Origin: Rhytidiadelphus loreus
Lineage: Eukaryota; Streptophyta; Bryopsida; Hypnales; Hylocomiaceae
DNA length: 64,000 nucleotides
Direction: 5' to 3'
NCBI GenBank assembly: GCA_947034895.1
Contig: OX344761.1
Location: forward strand, 36,778,863 to 36,842,862
Shown here: positions 22,751 to 34,373 of the stretch, piece after piece
How positions within the stretch are numbered: the stretch's first letter is position 1
How the letters are laid out: each line of letters begins with the position of its first letter
Notes under the pieces: generated by a model
What the model was told of the DNA's origin: nothing
Database searches by the model: none
What the model saw: the letters and a program-made list of their open reading frames with translations, nothing else
Made by a program: the position numbers and the translations under genes

Positions 22751-23286
22751 ATATCCGCAGTGACATATAGACATACATGATACGTTTAGCAATGCTGATG
22801 GAAGAATCCATGATATTTGCCAAACATCTAAGCCATATTAACTGACAGATAATCTTCACCCTTCTATCTTCAGTGCAACCCGATTCATTTCAACTGACAA
22901 ATCTTTTTAAGGGAATTTGTTTTCACAATCAACAAATGGAACCCAGAGCTGCTGTTGCACCAGGGCAGCAGATCCTTACGCCAACAACCCCGCTTCTCCA
23001 ACGGCAGGCGTTGAGTTCTATTTGAATTGGAAAAGCAGCCAGTGCGACTGAACAACGGCACCTTAGTTAATGATTATCGTTCGTCTCTTGCAACTGAGCA
23101 CGTGGTTCACAAAATGACACTCTAATTCATCAGAGTATACTTGATGCAAGCCTAGCCCCTAGAATTGATAGAAACCCGATTGGGCGATTGATCTATCTCC
23201 TCCGATACGAAAAGTAATATACAATTGGAGTGGCACGCGCGACCAATTCCATGCCTGGTTGGAAGCTAGGTTTCGTGTCGATCTAG

Positions 23287-24762
23287 CTAGTAGCCCATCC
23301 TTTGTCTTCGTGCCCACAGGAGCCCCGACGGAATGAGTCCTGGTGGCACCAAGCAGAGCCACACCGGCGTATCCGCCCCTTCTTCCGCCGAAGTGAGCTC
23401 CTCATTGCCGAACCTCCCCTTCGCCACTTGCTCCTTGTACGTCTCGTAGTCCATGGCTTGCAGCAACTGGCGGTGCATGTCGGTCTGCACGAACCCCGGA
23501 TGGCAGTTGTGCACCAAAATCTGATGCCCTGGCGGACGCTCGCGCAGTCGCTCGGATAGCAAGCGGAGGGACGAATTGAGAAGCGCTTTGGAGAGGCGGT
23601 AGGCGTTGTTGGCGTACAAACGGTCGTGGCCAGAACGACAGGCGGACAGATAGCGCTGCAAGGTGGCGTCCAGGAAGTCTTGGTCGAACTCGCTCTCGTT
23701 CTCCAGTTGACTCCGCAAAGACTCGTTGTTCAGGTTCTGGACATGTGCATAATACAGTATCGGTTGCATCCACATCAATTGAGTTCCCTTTGCTTGCTGG
23801 CACAGTAGTTGTCTAGAAGAGCAAGCGGGGGGCGTTTTCATTACAATGGCGGTGGTTCAGAGCGCCGACATTGTGACTTTGCACAGTGCTCTGAAAACTA
23901 GCTAGGACTGGCATGGATCTGAGGTTCTGGACAGGTGTCTGCGAAAAATAACAAGCTCTGGAAATTCCGCCAATTTATCAACTACTGATGACGAAAAAAA
24001 TTGATCGAGCAAATAGATCGCCTGGCCCATTCAAAATTCTCACAGACCCTGGAGTAGTACTTCTCAAGGTAATGCTAGAATTTAGCTAGACGTCACGCCA
24101 CCCCTGGGGTAAATGTGTGTCGATCATGGATCCCATGCCTTTTTGGAAAGAAAAGAAGCACAATCACCTTCTTGCTTAAGTTTGCCCTACATACATAAAG
24201 GAATCACAAGCACACTAGAAGCGAAGCAAACCAAAAGAATGAAAACGTCAGAGTAGTTTGTGGAAACATGAAAGTTAAACTGCAAGTTGGGATGAGGGTG
24301 GTTAAGACTAGTCAGAGAGTACTCACCATCAACAGTCCAGCCCAGGAGGACACGGTAACAATTCGTGCTCCGGCAGGCGACGATCGGAAGAAGGGCAACA
24401 GTTTCTCAATCACGTCCATCGTCCCCTGGTAATTGACTCTGAACGTTTCCACCACCCCTTCGTATCTACTATCAGTGTAAAAAAGCGCCGCATTGTTCAC
24501 CAGGATGTCCAGGCCACCATACGTACCCCCAATCCACTCTGCGAAATCCTTCACGGAGTCCTCGCTGCTGATGTCCAGTCTCCGAAACACCACGTTCTGG
24601 AACCCCTGCAAACGCAGCTCCTGCGTGGAGTCCAGCCCCCGCCGCTCGTCACGGGCAGTTAGGATCACCGTGAGCCCCTCTTGTGCTAGTCTCCGCACGA
24701 TCTCCAAGCCAATGCCCTTGTTGCCCCCAGTCACCACCGCCACTGTGTCCGCGCTCCACCAT
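23287..24762 (-). CDS. Short-chain dehydrogenase/reductase (plant carbonyl/menthone reductase-like), exon 1 not found
   Basis: Two minus-strand exons are clear. 24762-24327 follows a CTCCAG acceptor and ends ATG|GTGAGT; 23736-23287 follows a TGTCCAG acceptor and ends at TAG 23287-23289. Together they encode about 295 residues. Motifs in order: 'TGGNKGIG' NAD(P)-binding loop, 'LDISSEDSV', 'DILVNNAA', 'VNYQGTMDVIEKLLPFF', 'IVTVSS' with the catalytic Ser, and 'YRLSK', the YxxxK active site. The C-terminal part 'CHPGFVQTDM' is also typical. 'RWWSADTVAVVTGG' near the start is typical of the plant SDR110C group, which includes neomenthol dehydrogenase and salutaridine reductase. The substrate cannot be told. 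Upstream of 24762 the frame meets TGA at 24792-24790, so a short first exon supplying the start must lie further upstream; I could not place it. The gene looks intact otherwise. Confidence 0.85.
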
Positions 24763-26441
24763 CTGGAGGCCAAACGACCGCGCAAACGTCAAATCGCTAG
24801 CTAGACTAAGATCGACCAGAACATGCAAATTCATCTCAGGGTTCAATCCAAACTGGCAGTCCAATTCGGGTGCAAACTTTACAAATCACTACAAGACACT
24901 ACCGGAAATCTATCTTCTATAATTCCGTAATTCGGGTTCAAACTTCCAGCTAAATAGAAACGATCACACTGCAGTTCAATTCGGGCTCAAACATGCAATC
25001 TAATAGAAACAGATTACCATATACAGGTCTGGTTCACACTGGCAGCCAAACAGAGAATGATCACAGAGAGATTATCCCTGTTTCTCTTTCTAGAAAATCA
25101 GAAGTTCCCTAGATCATTTTGCAGAGGAACCGAACGACAAACAAAGAAAATCAGTGGTGCCCACAAATTCTCCCAGTTGACAACACTGCAACACCAGAAA
25201 TGGCAATGCGGCAAACAGAGATCATCTCCCCGTGGATCACCAAAATTCAAATCCCGTAAAAACTTGTAGAGAGTCCAAAATTTTGCAATTACAGAAAACG
25301 AATTAAAGGTTCAAAAGGCAAATCCAGTTCTACAATTCACGTGCGTGGACTGAATCTGTGCTTCTGGCTATGGCCGTTTGGAAGCAGTTGCCCCCTGGCG
25401 ACATGAATCTAGCTAAGAAGTACTCGATCTTGCTATCTAGAAAATCCTCCGATCCAGCTTCCAGATCAGTGCTTCTGGAAAAGCGACTCCCCTGGAAACT
25501 AGAGCATGATTGAGCTTTCTGGAAGCTTGGCGGAGGAAACTAACAGACAGCTCTTCAATGACCCAGTTGCAACTTGCAAGTGACGACAAGAGTGAGTGTG
25601 TTGAGACAAAAGTTCAGAGAAACCACGCACCGATCTCCCATGAGTGCCGGTGGCACTGTGAGTCTTTCTTCTGCCAATTCGGGATCTGATCACAGTCCTC
25701 TTTCCACAGAAATACAATCATGCTTCCATTCCCTACCCGAGCTTGAGCTTTCTTCCGCCACTTGAGCAGCCAGCTTTATACTCCTGACCTGCCAGCAAAA
25801 GCAACGGAGAACTCGTACGTTATCTAGCTATCTCGCTATGTATCAAAAGCATCGATCGGATTCCGCTTCTTCACAACGTCACTCGCAGCTGCCTGGTGAC
25901 GTGATTCGTTCTACTCCAGCCTCATCAGACCTGATCAAGAGCTGATTTCTGCTGTCGTAAAGGGGAAAACATTCAAAAGGTTCAGTTGTTGCAGGCAGGG
26001 CCGCAGGGGTGGCTGCACGAGCTTCCCCGCCATCTGCAGTTGGGAGGACACAGATGCTGGCGATTTGGGGATTTTGGGCAATTTTATTTATTTATTTATT
26101 TATTAGTATTTTTTTTGTGCTCATGATGAAATTTATTTCAACGGAAAAATGAGGAGGTGAAATTTCAATGTGTGCCAATAAAAGAAGAGATGAGGTGAAG
26201 TCCGTCAGGGTAATTTCGCAGGGACGCACGCGCCGCCTCCACCCCACTGGCACTCTTGAAATAGTGAGTAACTGCAAGTTTTGCATATTTTTTTAACAGT
26301 TACCCCTTCTAAATCCTTCCCGTGCAATTCTGTAAACTTGGGTAAATATTTGTGCTGAATGAAAGCCTGAGTGAAAATGAAAGATTAACAAACTTAAAAT
26401 ACAGAAAACAAACTGGAATGATTCCTTTGGCCTCCGCCGGC
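24763..26441. other. GC-richer upstream region of the SDR gene
   Basis: Probably holds the missing first exon, 5' UTR and promoter of the SDR gene. The frames here (for example 25499-25717 minus) are not recognised. A short TTTA microsatellite lies at 26083-26105. Confidence 0.4.
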
Positions 26442-26716
26442 CCTCGGCACTAAGTCCCCATGAGAATCCGACCTAACGCCTGAAATTTTGAACTGCCCCT
26501 GCCCGTAGGAAACACTAAAATTTTTTATTTTTTACACAAATTTTTTTTTTGAAATTCTGAACTCATATTTGCAATCAGAGGCCCCGAATTACTGCAGGGA
26601 GTGTAGAAATTCCTAAAAATCGGTTCAATACAGGGGGCTCCTTTTATATTTTTTGGCCGGGCAGGCATGGCCTGCCCGGCGTTAGGTCGGATTCTCATGG
26701 GGACTTAGTGCCGAGG
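26442..26716. mobile_element. Mutator-like MITE, 275 bp, 9-bp target duplication
   Basis: Inverted ends match over about 37 bp, starting CCTCGGCACTAAGTCCCCAT and continuing through 'gagaatccgacctaacgcc'. The flanks are TCCGCCGGC (26433-26441) and TCCACCGGC (26717-26725), 8 of 9 bases identical. Long inverted ends and a 9-bp duplication are the Mutator signature. Non-coding. Confidence 0.85.
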
Positions 26717-26809
26717 TCCACCGGCACTCCAGAAATATAACTGATTAGACTTGAAAGGTTCATGAATTCCATGATCTGGACGCCAGTCACTGCACCTCGA
26801 CTTGTTATG

Positions 26810-27064
26810 TACACTAAATAGTGAAATTTGGTTGCCCAACAATAATTTCTCGACATTCTACACTATATAAATATGTATTGTTTCTTTACAAGAATTTACT
26901 ACTTTTTTTAATTAAAAATTTATGCATGTGGGACTTATGAACCACCATGTGTACAAACAGATTAAATAGTAGACATATTTGTTGATTGGTTGGCTTGTAA
27001 AGTGATTTTCTTGAAGTAAGGCAACCTAATTGTTAAGGCAACCTAATTTCACTATTTAATGTAG
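26810..27064. mobile_element. MITE with GGTTGCC-type ends, copy 1
   Basis: The inverted ends share AAATAGTGAAATT followed by 'aggttgcc' or 'tggttgcc'. It matches the element split by Stowaway at 36963-37800 in reverse orientation, including 'caagaaaatcactttacaag' and 'atttatatagtgtagaatgt' on the inverse strand. Non-coding. The Copia element is inserted 16 bp to its right. Confidence 0.75.
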
Positions 27065-27080
27065 TGAGTATTGTTGACCT

Positions 27081-27337
27081 TATTGAGATTACAAAGTACT
27101 TCAATGGAAGAAAGGCTTTACTTAGATGGTAGGAAGATACCAAACCCCATGAGTGGATTGAACATAAGGTAGAAGCCTTTCACTAGTTATCCACATACAT
27201 TATGGGATAACTAACCTTAATGGGCTGCCTTTGACTACAAGCAATACCCAATGGATTCTAGGTCTAACTAAGAGTCTAATGCTACTCCTAGGGCTGAATG
27301 TACATAGTCTACACTAATATGTACATGATCTTCAACA
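27081..27337 (-). repeat. 3' LTR of the Copia element
   Basis: On the minus strand it begins TGTTGAAGATCATG and ends GTAATCTCAATA, so the last two bases are TA instead of the usual CA. It is identical to the 5' LTR except for two substitutions near the 3' side. Confidence 0.95.
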
Positions 27338-30300
27338 CTCCCACTTTGCAAGTGGTCAAAGGCTCGAAGGCCCATCTTTTCAATCAAGTTTTGGTGTTGT
27401 GGCTTCCCAAGGGACTTGGTCAGTACATCAACAACTATAGCTTGGGTAGGCACATACTTGAGCTCAATTACCTCAGCCTCCACTCATTCACGAATGAAAT
27501 GGTGTTGCACATCAATGTGCTTCGTCCGGACGTCCGAGAGTGGTGGGTGGGATTCTTGGCCAAAGCAATGGCCCCTTGGTTGTCACACAAAATTTGTGTG
27601 CTCTCCACTTGGACAAGGCCAACATCAGCCAAGAGTTGCCTCAACCAAATGGCCTCCTTGGTGCATTGGCTCATGGCCATGTATTCAGCCTCCGTTGTAG
27701 AAAGAGCTATGGTGGGCTACCTCCTGGAATTCCAAGTAATGGCACCCACTCCAAGCATAAACACGTAACCGGTGGTGGATCTCCTATCCGCCTCATCACC
27801 CGCCCAATCCGCATCACAAAAGCCATGCAACTTCAGCCCATTGGCACGCCCAAGTTGCAACTTCAGCCCAAGTGTGCCTTGAAGGTACCTCATCACCCTC
27901 TTGACCGCAGCCCAATGCTTTGGGCCATACTTGGATGTGTGTTGACTCACCACACTCACCGGGAAGGCCAAATGTGGCCTTGTGGCTACCATGGCATACA
28001 TCAAGCAACCCACCGCTGCCTTGTAAGGCACACCTTGCATTTCAGCCCTCACCTCTTCAAATTCAGCATCCGTGAGCTTAGGCAACTTCCCATGAGTCTC
28101 AAGTGGTGTACCTATGGCTTTGCACTCCTCCATGCTGAACCGCTTGAGAATTTCTTCAAAGTACTTGCGTTGGCTCATAGTGATGGTGCGGGCAGCCCTA
28201 TCCCTCTTGAACTCCACTCCAAGGCAATACTTCAACTCTCCAAGATCCGTCATCTCATACTCCTTCTTGAGCATATCCTTCACTTCAAGCATCTTGGTCA
28301 TGCTACTTGCAAGGAGGATCAGATCATCCACATAGAGGATCACAATCACCAAATGCTCACAACTTTGCATGGTGTATAAGGAGTGATCAACATAGCCTCT
28401 TTGGAAGCCCTTCCTTGCAAACATAGCATCAATATCCCTATACCAAGCTCTCCCTGATTGCTTCAACCCGGGAAGTGCCTTCTTCAACTTGCACTTGAGA
28501 TGCCCTTGGCCTTCTTGCACAAAGCCTTGGGGCTGATCCATGTAGATGACCTCCTCCAACTTGGGGTTGAGAAAGGCCGTCTTCACATCCATTTGAGGCA
28601 TCTCCAAGTCCATGGCTGCCCCAAGAGCCACAATGCACCTAATGGTGCTAAACTTAGCAACGGGGGCAAAGGTCTCATTGAAATCCATCCCTTCCACTTG
28701 AGAAAAACCCCTAGCAACTAGCCTTGCCTTGTACCTCAAAATGTGACCCAAAGCATCCCTTTTGGTGGAGAAAACCCACTTACAATCCACACTTGATCTC
28801 TTGGAAGGGAGAAGTGCAAGATCCCATGTCCCTTTGTCAATGAGGGCCTTGTACTCCTCTTGCATGGCCAACTCCCACTTGCTTGCATCTTCACAATTCA
28901 GCACCTCTCCAAGTGTAGATGGATCTCCAAGGAAAGCCACATTGGCTTGATCTTCATGTTGTGGGGGAAGAATGTGATTCAGCCACCAATCTCCAAGGGG
29001 CTTGCGGGTCCTTGTTGGATAACATGGCTCCTCCATGGTCTGATCTTGCTCTTCCAAGGATTGATCTTGCTCTACCAAGGGCTGATCATGCACTTGCTCC
29101 CTTAGTGAAGTGCTTGGAGAAGGAATTGCTGATCTCTTCACTTGGGGTGTGGCCACCTTCTTCTTGGGCTCCACCAAGTTTTCATCTTCCCCTCCTTGCT
29201 CTTCATCTTCATCTTCATCTTCTAAATGCACTCTTGGAGTTGTGCCCACCTTTTGGGCTGGTCCTCCATTGCTCCCACTTGGGCTCATCTCCAAGAGCTT
29301 GGAATCAACACCTCCATCCTCCAAGAAGGTCACATCTCTACTCTTGATGATGGCCTTGCTCTCCACACACATCAGCCTATAAGCTTTGGTTCCCTCACAA
29401 TAACCAAGGAAAAGACACTTGATGCCCTTGGCATCCAACTTGGTCCTCTTGGCACTTGGAACCAATGCATAGGCAATGCACCCAAAAATCCGCATGTGAG
29501 ACACATGGGGCCTAATCCCACTCCAAGCTTCTTGGGGTGTCATGCTTGTCAAGGCTTGTGTAGGGCACCGGTTCCTTGTATAAACCGTTGTAGACACCGC
29601 CTCACCCCAAAGCTCAAACTTCAGCCCTTGGACATGAATCATGGACCTTGCCATCTCCACAATGGTGCGGTTGGCACGCTCCGCTACGCCGTTTTGTTGA
29701 GGAGTGTAAGGTGCTGATGTGTGGTGCTCAATGCCATGGGCCTTCAAGTACTCCTCAAAGGCCTTCGACACATACGCCCCTCCATTATCCGACCGCAGCA
29801 CCTTCACCTTGCAATCAGATTGGGCCTCCACAAGGGCCTTCCAAGTCTCAAAAAGCCCAAACACCTCACTCTTGCACTTCAACATATACACCCACACCTT
29901 GCGTGAGAAATCATCAATAAATGTCAAAAAATACCTTGCTCCTCCTATGGTGGTGGTCTTCATCGGCCCACACACATCGGAATGCACAAGCTCCAATGGC
30001 TTGGTAGCCCGGGTTGCCCCATCCTTGGGGAAGGGCTGCCTTGCTTGCTTGCCCTCAATGCACCCCTTGCACACCATAGAACTCCAATCATGCTTGCAAG
30101 AAGAGAGGTTCAGCCCCTTCACTATGTGTTGGAGGCTCTTCATGCTCTTCACATTCAAGTGCCCAAGCCTCCTATGCCAAAGCTCCACAAGGTCTCCTTG
30201 AGCTAATCCTTGGGCAACACATGCCAAGGAGGTGCCATTCACCTTGGTGAAGTGGAGGAGGTACAAGTTGCCCTCATGAGGGGCTGATGCAATCAAGACT

Positions 30301-31472
30301 CCACTTGGTGACCTCACAACACACCCCACATTGTTAAAATGCACTTTCAAACCTCCCAAAGACAACTTGCTCACCGAAAGCAAGTTGGCATGCAACTTGG
30401 GGACATGGAGTGCCTCATGGATCTGAATCCTCCTAGTCTCCCCCTTCACTTGCACCTCCACAATGATGGTCCCCATGCCAAGGGCCTCCACCATGCCATT
30501 GTCTCCCAAATAAATCTTCTTCCCCGAGATGGGTTGATATGTGTGGAAGGCATCTCGATGGCTGGTCATGTGTTGAGTGGCCCCCGAGTCCACAATCCAT
30601 GTAAACATATTGGCCTTCTCCCCTCCTCCTTGGGTGGCAAAGGCAAAATCCTCCTCCTCTTCCTCTTTGGAAGCTTGGTGTGCACTCTCCTTGCCTTTGG
30701 CTTGGCTGACCTTGCAATGCTTAGCAATGTGGCATGATTTGCCACACTTGAAGCATGTCCTTGTCTCCTTGAACTCCTTGGTGTTGCCTCCTTTGCCATG
30801 TCTTGACACAAGGGCTGATCCCTCTCCTTGGGACTCATTCTCCTTGCGCTTGGTCACCTCATGCATCAAGCGGGTTGTGACAAACTCCATGGTCAGCTCC
30901 TTCATAGGCCTTGTCTCCAATGCGGTGATGAGGAACTCATAAGATGGTGGCAAGCTCTCCAACAAGGTCATCACCACATCTCCATCCGTCACGGGTGCCT
31001 CCAAACAAGCCAACTCATCTGCAAGAGCCTTGATCTTGTTGACATGATCCAACAAGTCATCCTCCTCTTGCATCTTGCTAGTGAAGAACTTGTGGCGAAG
31101 AAAGAGGATGTTGGAGAGGCTCTTGGTCTCATGAATGTTGCAAAGGGTGGTCCATGCTTGGGCTGGTCCCTTGCAATGGCGAATGTGTGCAATTTGCCGA
31201 TCCACAAGGTTGATGGCAATGAGAGCAAAGGCCTTCTTCTCCTTCCTCTCAAACGCCTTCTTGGTCTTTAGATCAGCATCTTCACTTGGAGGCTCCTCAC
31301 TCCCATCCACCACCTCCCACAAGTCCTTCTCCGCAAGGATCATCTCCATCTTAAACTTCCACATGCCAAAGTTCTCCCCATTGAACTTGTCAATGATGCA
31401 CACGCCTTCTCCTCCACTTGATGCCATGATGGAGCACCTCCCATTTGTTGGCAGCACCCCAAGTGTCTCCAA
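27268..31472 (-). pseudogene. Copia gag-pol polyprotein, nearly intact, RNase H end broken
   Basis: The frame runs open for 1251 codons from ATG 31472; a second ATG at residue 17 ('MASSGGEGV') is the more usual start. Approximate residues: gag about 17-235; zinc knuckle CxxCxxxxHxxxxC at 238-251; protease 'DSGATQH' at 293; 'LWHRRLGHLN' pre-integrase at 430; integrase 'HSDVCGP', 'RSDNGG' and 'NGVAERANR' at 496-600; RT from about 890 with 'YVDD' at about 1046. The frame stops at TAG 27717-27719, just after 'AITWNSRR'. RNase H sequence ('LSTTEAEYMAMSQ') continues in frame to about 27539. There an 8-bp direct repeat (27523-27538, cgtccgga / cgtccgag) shifts the frame. A further TGA follows, then 'ELKYVPT' and 'DVLTKSL' complete the normal Copia C-terminus. 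This copy cannot make a full RNase H. Confidence 0.95.
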
Positions 31473-32484
31473 GAATTCACAAACTCAATTCAGCCTCCAA
31501 ACAATCCCTTGGAAGCCAATTGGGCTGAAATGGCACCAATCAGCCCTTCCAAGCACCTCCAAAGAGCCTTCCAACCCTAAGATCAACCAAACACTCCTCA
31601 CAAGTGCAAGGACTCCTCTAAACACCAATTCAGACCCTAATGAAGCTCAAAATCACCACATGCACATCATGGGCAAGTGCTACTTCAAATCAACAAACAA
31701 ACTCACAATGCTCCTCCCAAATAGGGTACTCCACACTCCAAGGAGCTCAAGACTTGCAATCAGCCCTAAATGGAGCTACTACTCACAATTCACACCACAA
31801 GGACAACAATGGTCTCCAACAACCCTAGTTGGATCACCAAACCACCAAAGGACCCTAATTGGCTCCACAAATCTCACAAGAGCACAATTCAGCCCTCTTG
31901 GATTCACCAAGTCCACTAATTCGCCTCACTCACTCACAAGAGCACAATTCAGCCCTCTTGGATTCACCAAGTCCACTAATTCGCCTCACTCACTCACAAG
32001 GGCACTAATCAGCCCTCAATGGATGGCAAATGCCTCAAGCAACAAAAAATGCTTCCAAGGCTCACAAAGGACTCTCACTAGATTGCAATTGGCACAATCA
32101 CAATCCACAATGCACCCAAATGCACAATCAGCCTCAATGGACTCCCAATGTACACCTCTAAGCACAAACTCAAAATAGGAGCACAAATCAGCCCTCACTA
32201 GGTCTGATTACTACCATGAGTAAACTCACACCCAAAATGTACTCAAAACCTCACAAACCAGCCAACAAAAGTCCAAGGAAAGAATAAAAACTTTCTTCTT
32301 TTGTTAAAAAAAAAAAAAAAAGAAAAAAATTCACTCCAAAGTTTGTTTTTGTTTTAGACTTACACCACATGGTTTGTAGGTGACAAAGACACAAAAGGCT
32401 AGTTGCTCCCCCAAGCTCCAAGATCTCCTCCAAATGATTTGAATTTCTCCTCAAACGCAACTCCAAGTGCGTGGGCCCATAACC
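31473..32484 (-). other. 5' leader of the Copia element
   Basis: A non-coding leader of about 1 kb between the 5' LTR and the gag start. It is rich in 'aattcagccct' and 'cactcacaagagcac' motifs. It contains two exact 60-bp tandem units (about 31874-31993) followed by a partial third, and a poly-A stretch on the plus strand at about 32307-32322. Antisense frames across it are artefacts. Confidence 0.8.
31874..31998. repeat. 60-bp tandem repeat in the Copia leader
   Basis: The unit runs from 'ctcacaagagcacaattcag' to 'actaattcgcctcactca'. Two identical copies are followed by a truncated, diverged third. Confidence 0.95.
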
Positions 32485-32741
32485 TATTGAGATTACAAAG
32501 TACTTCAATGGAAGAAAGGCTTTACTTAGATGGTAGGAAGATACCAAATCCCATGAGTGGGTTGAACATAAGGTAGAAGCCTTTCACTAGTTATCCACAT
32601 ACATTATGGGATAACTAACCTTAATGGGCTGCCTTTGACTACAAGCAATACCCAATGGATTCTAGGTCTAACTAAGAGTCTAATGCTACTCCTAGGGCTG
32701 AATGTACATAGTCTACACTAATATGTACATGATCTTCAACA
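32485..32741 (-). repeat. 5' LTR of the Copia element
   Basis: A 257-bp match to the 3' LTR with two substitutions. It starts TGTTGAAGATC on the minus strand and should carry the promoter of the element. Confidence 0.95.
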
Positions 32742-32746
32742 AACCT

Positions 32747-33671
32747 GTACTGGCCTCGTTCTGAGTGGAGGTCCCTCTGGTTGTTTCAAAAACATATACA
32801 TAAAAATAAAAAATAATACTAACTTCGGCTAGTTGGTAGCTCACTCCTTTCAATACAAACGGTTACTTTTTCAAAAATGAAAAAATGAAAAAATGAAACC
32901 CTAGTCTTAATTGGTCTTTGTGGTCGGTTGGTTCTCAATTCATTCTTCAATTTGTGCCATAACATAATAAAAATAAAAAAATGAAATTGAATCTTATTGC
33001 CTCATTTTTCCTATGTGTGTAAACAAATAAGAGCTTCAAGTTACAAAAGGTACGGTCTGATAAACTCTTTATGCAATGTGGAGGTGGTCATTGGTGTTTT
33101 TCTTAGTGATAAGATAGGAGGTCCATAAATTGCCCATTTAAGAGTTGAAACTGAATTTTGGGGAGGTGAAACTTCTTGAAATATTTTTCAAAGACAAGTG
33201 GAATTGGCATCTAATCCAAGTCATTTCTTATTTTTTGGAGCTTTGTGGAATTAGTTATGATATTTTGAAGTTGAAATGGCAGAGGGCTCTAAAATCGCCC
33301 ACCTCTTCAAATGTACATTGTTTGGACATAAGCAAGTGCCTCCAAATTTAAACCAACACAGTGAGGGCACATGATGATTATTGTTCCATCCACCTCTGTT
33401 GATGGTGGTACTTATCATAGAGAGAAACTTCTTACTTGATAAAGATAGTAATCGCATATGAACTTGTAGTATACATTCTTCTAAAATATACTTCTAAATT
33501 TACAGACAAGGGTGGAATTAGAATGAAGTAACTTATTATTGATGATTTTTGCCGAGATCATCACCCTGTTATCCAAAGAAACGGGAATCCATAATATTGT
33601 TAATCAGCCTAAACCATTCTTCCTTGACGATTGGGATAATCTCTCCTAGGTTGCATGGGAAAGAATTTAGT
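32747..33671. other. Intergenic DNA without recognised genes
   Basis: AT-rich. Frames of 60-70 aa only, none recognised. I see no clear repeats. Confidence 0.6.
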
Positions 33672-33675
33672 TTAA

Positions 33676-34327
33676 TCCCTAAATGCCCAAGGCCCCAAAA
33701 TTTGGTGTTTGCCAAACTTTGAAATTAAATAAAATCTAACTAAATTTCTATTTTTAGTAGTTTATATTTTCTGGAAAGTTCTTCTTGAAGTCTAGTTTTA
33801 GCATAAAAAATCTGATCTTGAAAATAAATGATAGTGATTTTTCTATTCAAGATTTTGTGCAAGGGTGTCCATTGCAATCTTTACTTCCTGTAGTGTTGAG
33901 AGTTCTTGGAAATGAGCCTCAAATACACTAGATCTTGGAGAAAAAATCACATTCAAAATTCATTTAAGAAAAAAATTATAGAGTAGATTTTGAGGAGCCA
34001 TAAATTGATGGGGTTGTAGATGTTAGGCCCTTTAACCTCCTTTTTTTTTGGTCACCAACTTTCTAGATTTGACTTGTGAAAAGAGGATTGAAAGACTTCA
34101 CATCACTTTTGCAGTTTTAACATCTTCATGGTCAAACATTATAATCTTTTATTCCATAAGTGATATTGTTTGTTTGTTTTTCCTATGAGATCTCTAATAT
34201 GTCTAGTTTGAATTTGTATGGTTACAATTCAAAAAAAATTGATACAACTTATCAAAATGTTGACATTTTGTTCAATTTATTAGAACAAATTCCAATAAGC
34301 TCAAAAGAGGCCTTGGACATTTAGGAG
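33676..34327. mobile_element. TTAA-family element, 652 bp
   Basis: TTAA flanks both ends (33672-33675, 34328-34331). Inverted ends TCCCTAAATGCCCAAGGCC and (inverse) CTCCTAAATGTCCAAGGCC match at 17 of 19 positions. These are the same kind of ends as 38631 and 63932. Non-coding. Confidence 0.75.
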
Positions 34328-34373
34328 TTAATGAGCAAAGAGCCATTCGATGACTAAGTAGGGAAGTTGCAAT

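Larger units (their letters stand above)
27081..32741 (-). mobile_element. Full-length Ty1/Copia retrotransposon, 5.66 kb
   Basis: It is bounded by 257-bp LTRs at 32485-32741 (5') and 27081-27337 (3'). A 5-bp target duplication is AACCT at 32742-32746 and GACCT at 27076-27080, one mismatch. The polypurine tract 'gcaaagtgggag' abuts the 3' LTR. The internal order is gag, protease, integrase, RT and RNase H, which is the Copia order. Only 2 of 257 LTR positions differ, so insertion was recent. I do not recognise a standard tRNA-Met primer site next to the 5' LTR. Confidence 0.95.

Noticed and set aside
24493..24804. Plus-strand frame of 103 aa over the SDR exon
   Set aside because: Antisense of the SDR gene in a GC-rich exon.
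27298..30942. Many long plus-strand frames (up to 279 aa) across 27.3-31.3 kb
   Set aside because: They are antisense shadows of the Copia polyprotein; none has its own recognisable domain.
31135..32178. 347-aa plus-strand frame
   Set aside because: Antisense to the Copia gag and non-coding leader; composition follows the leader repeats.
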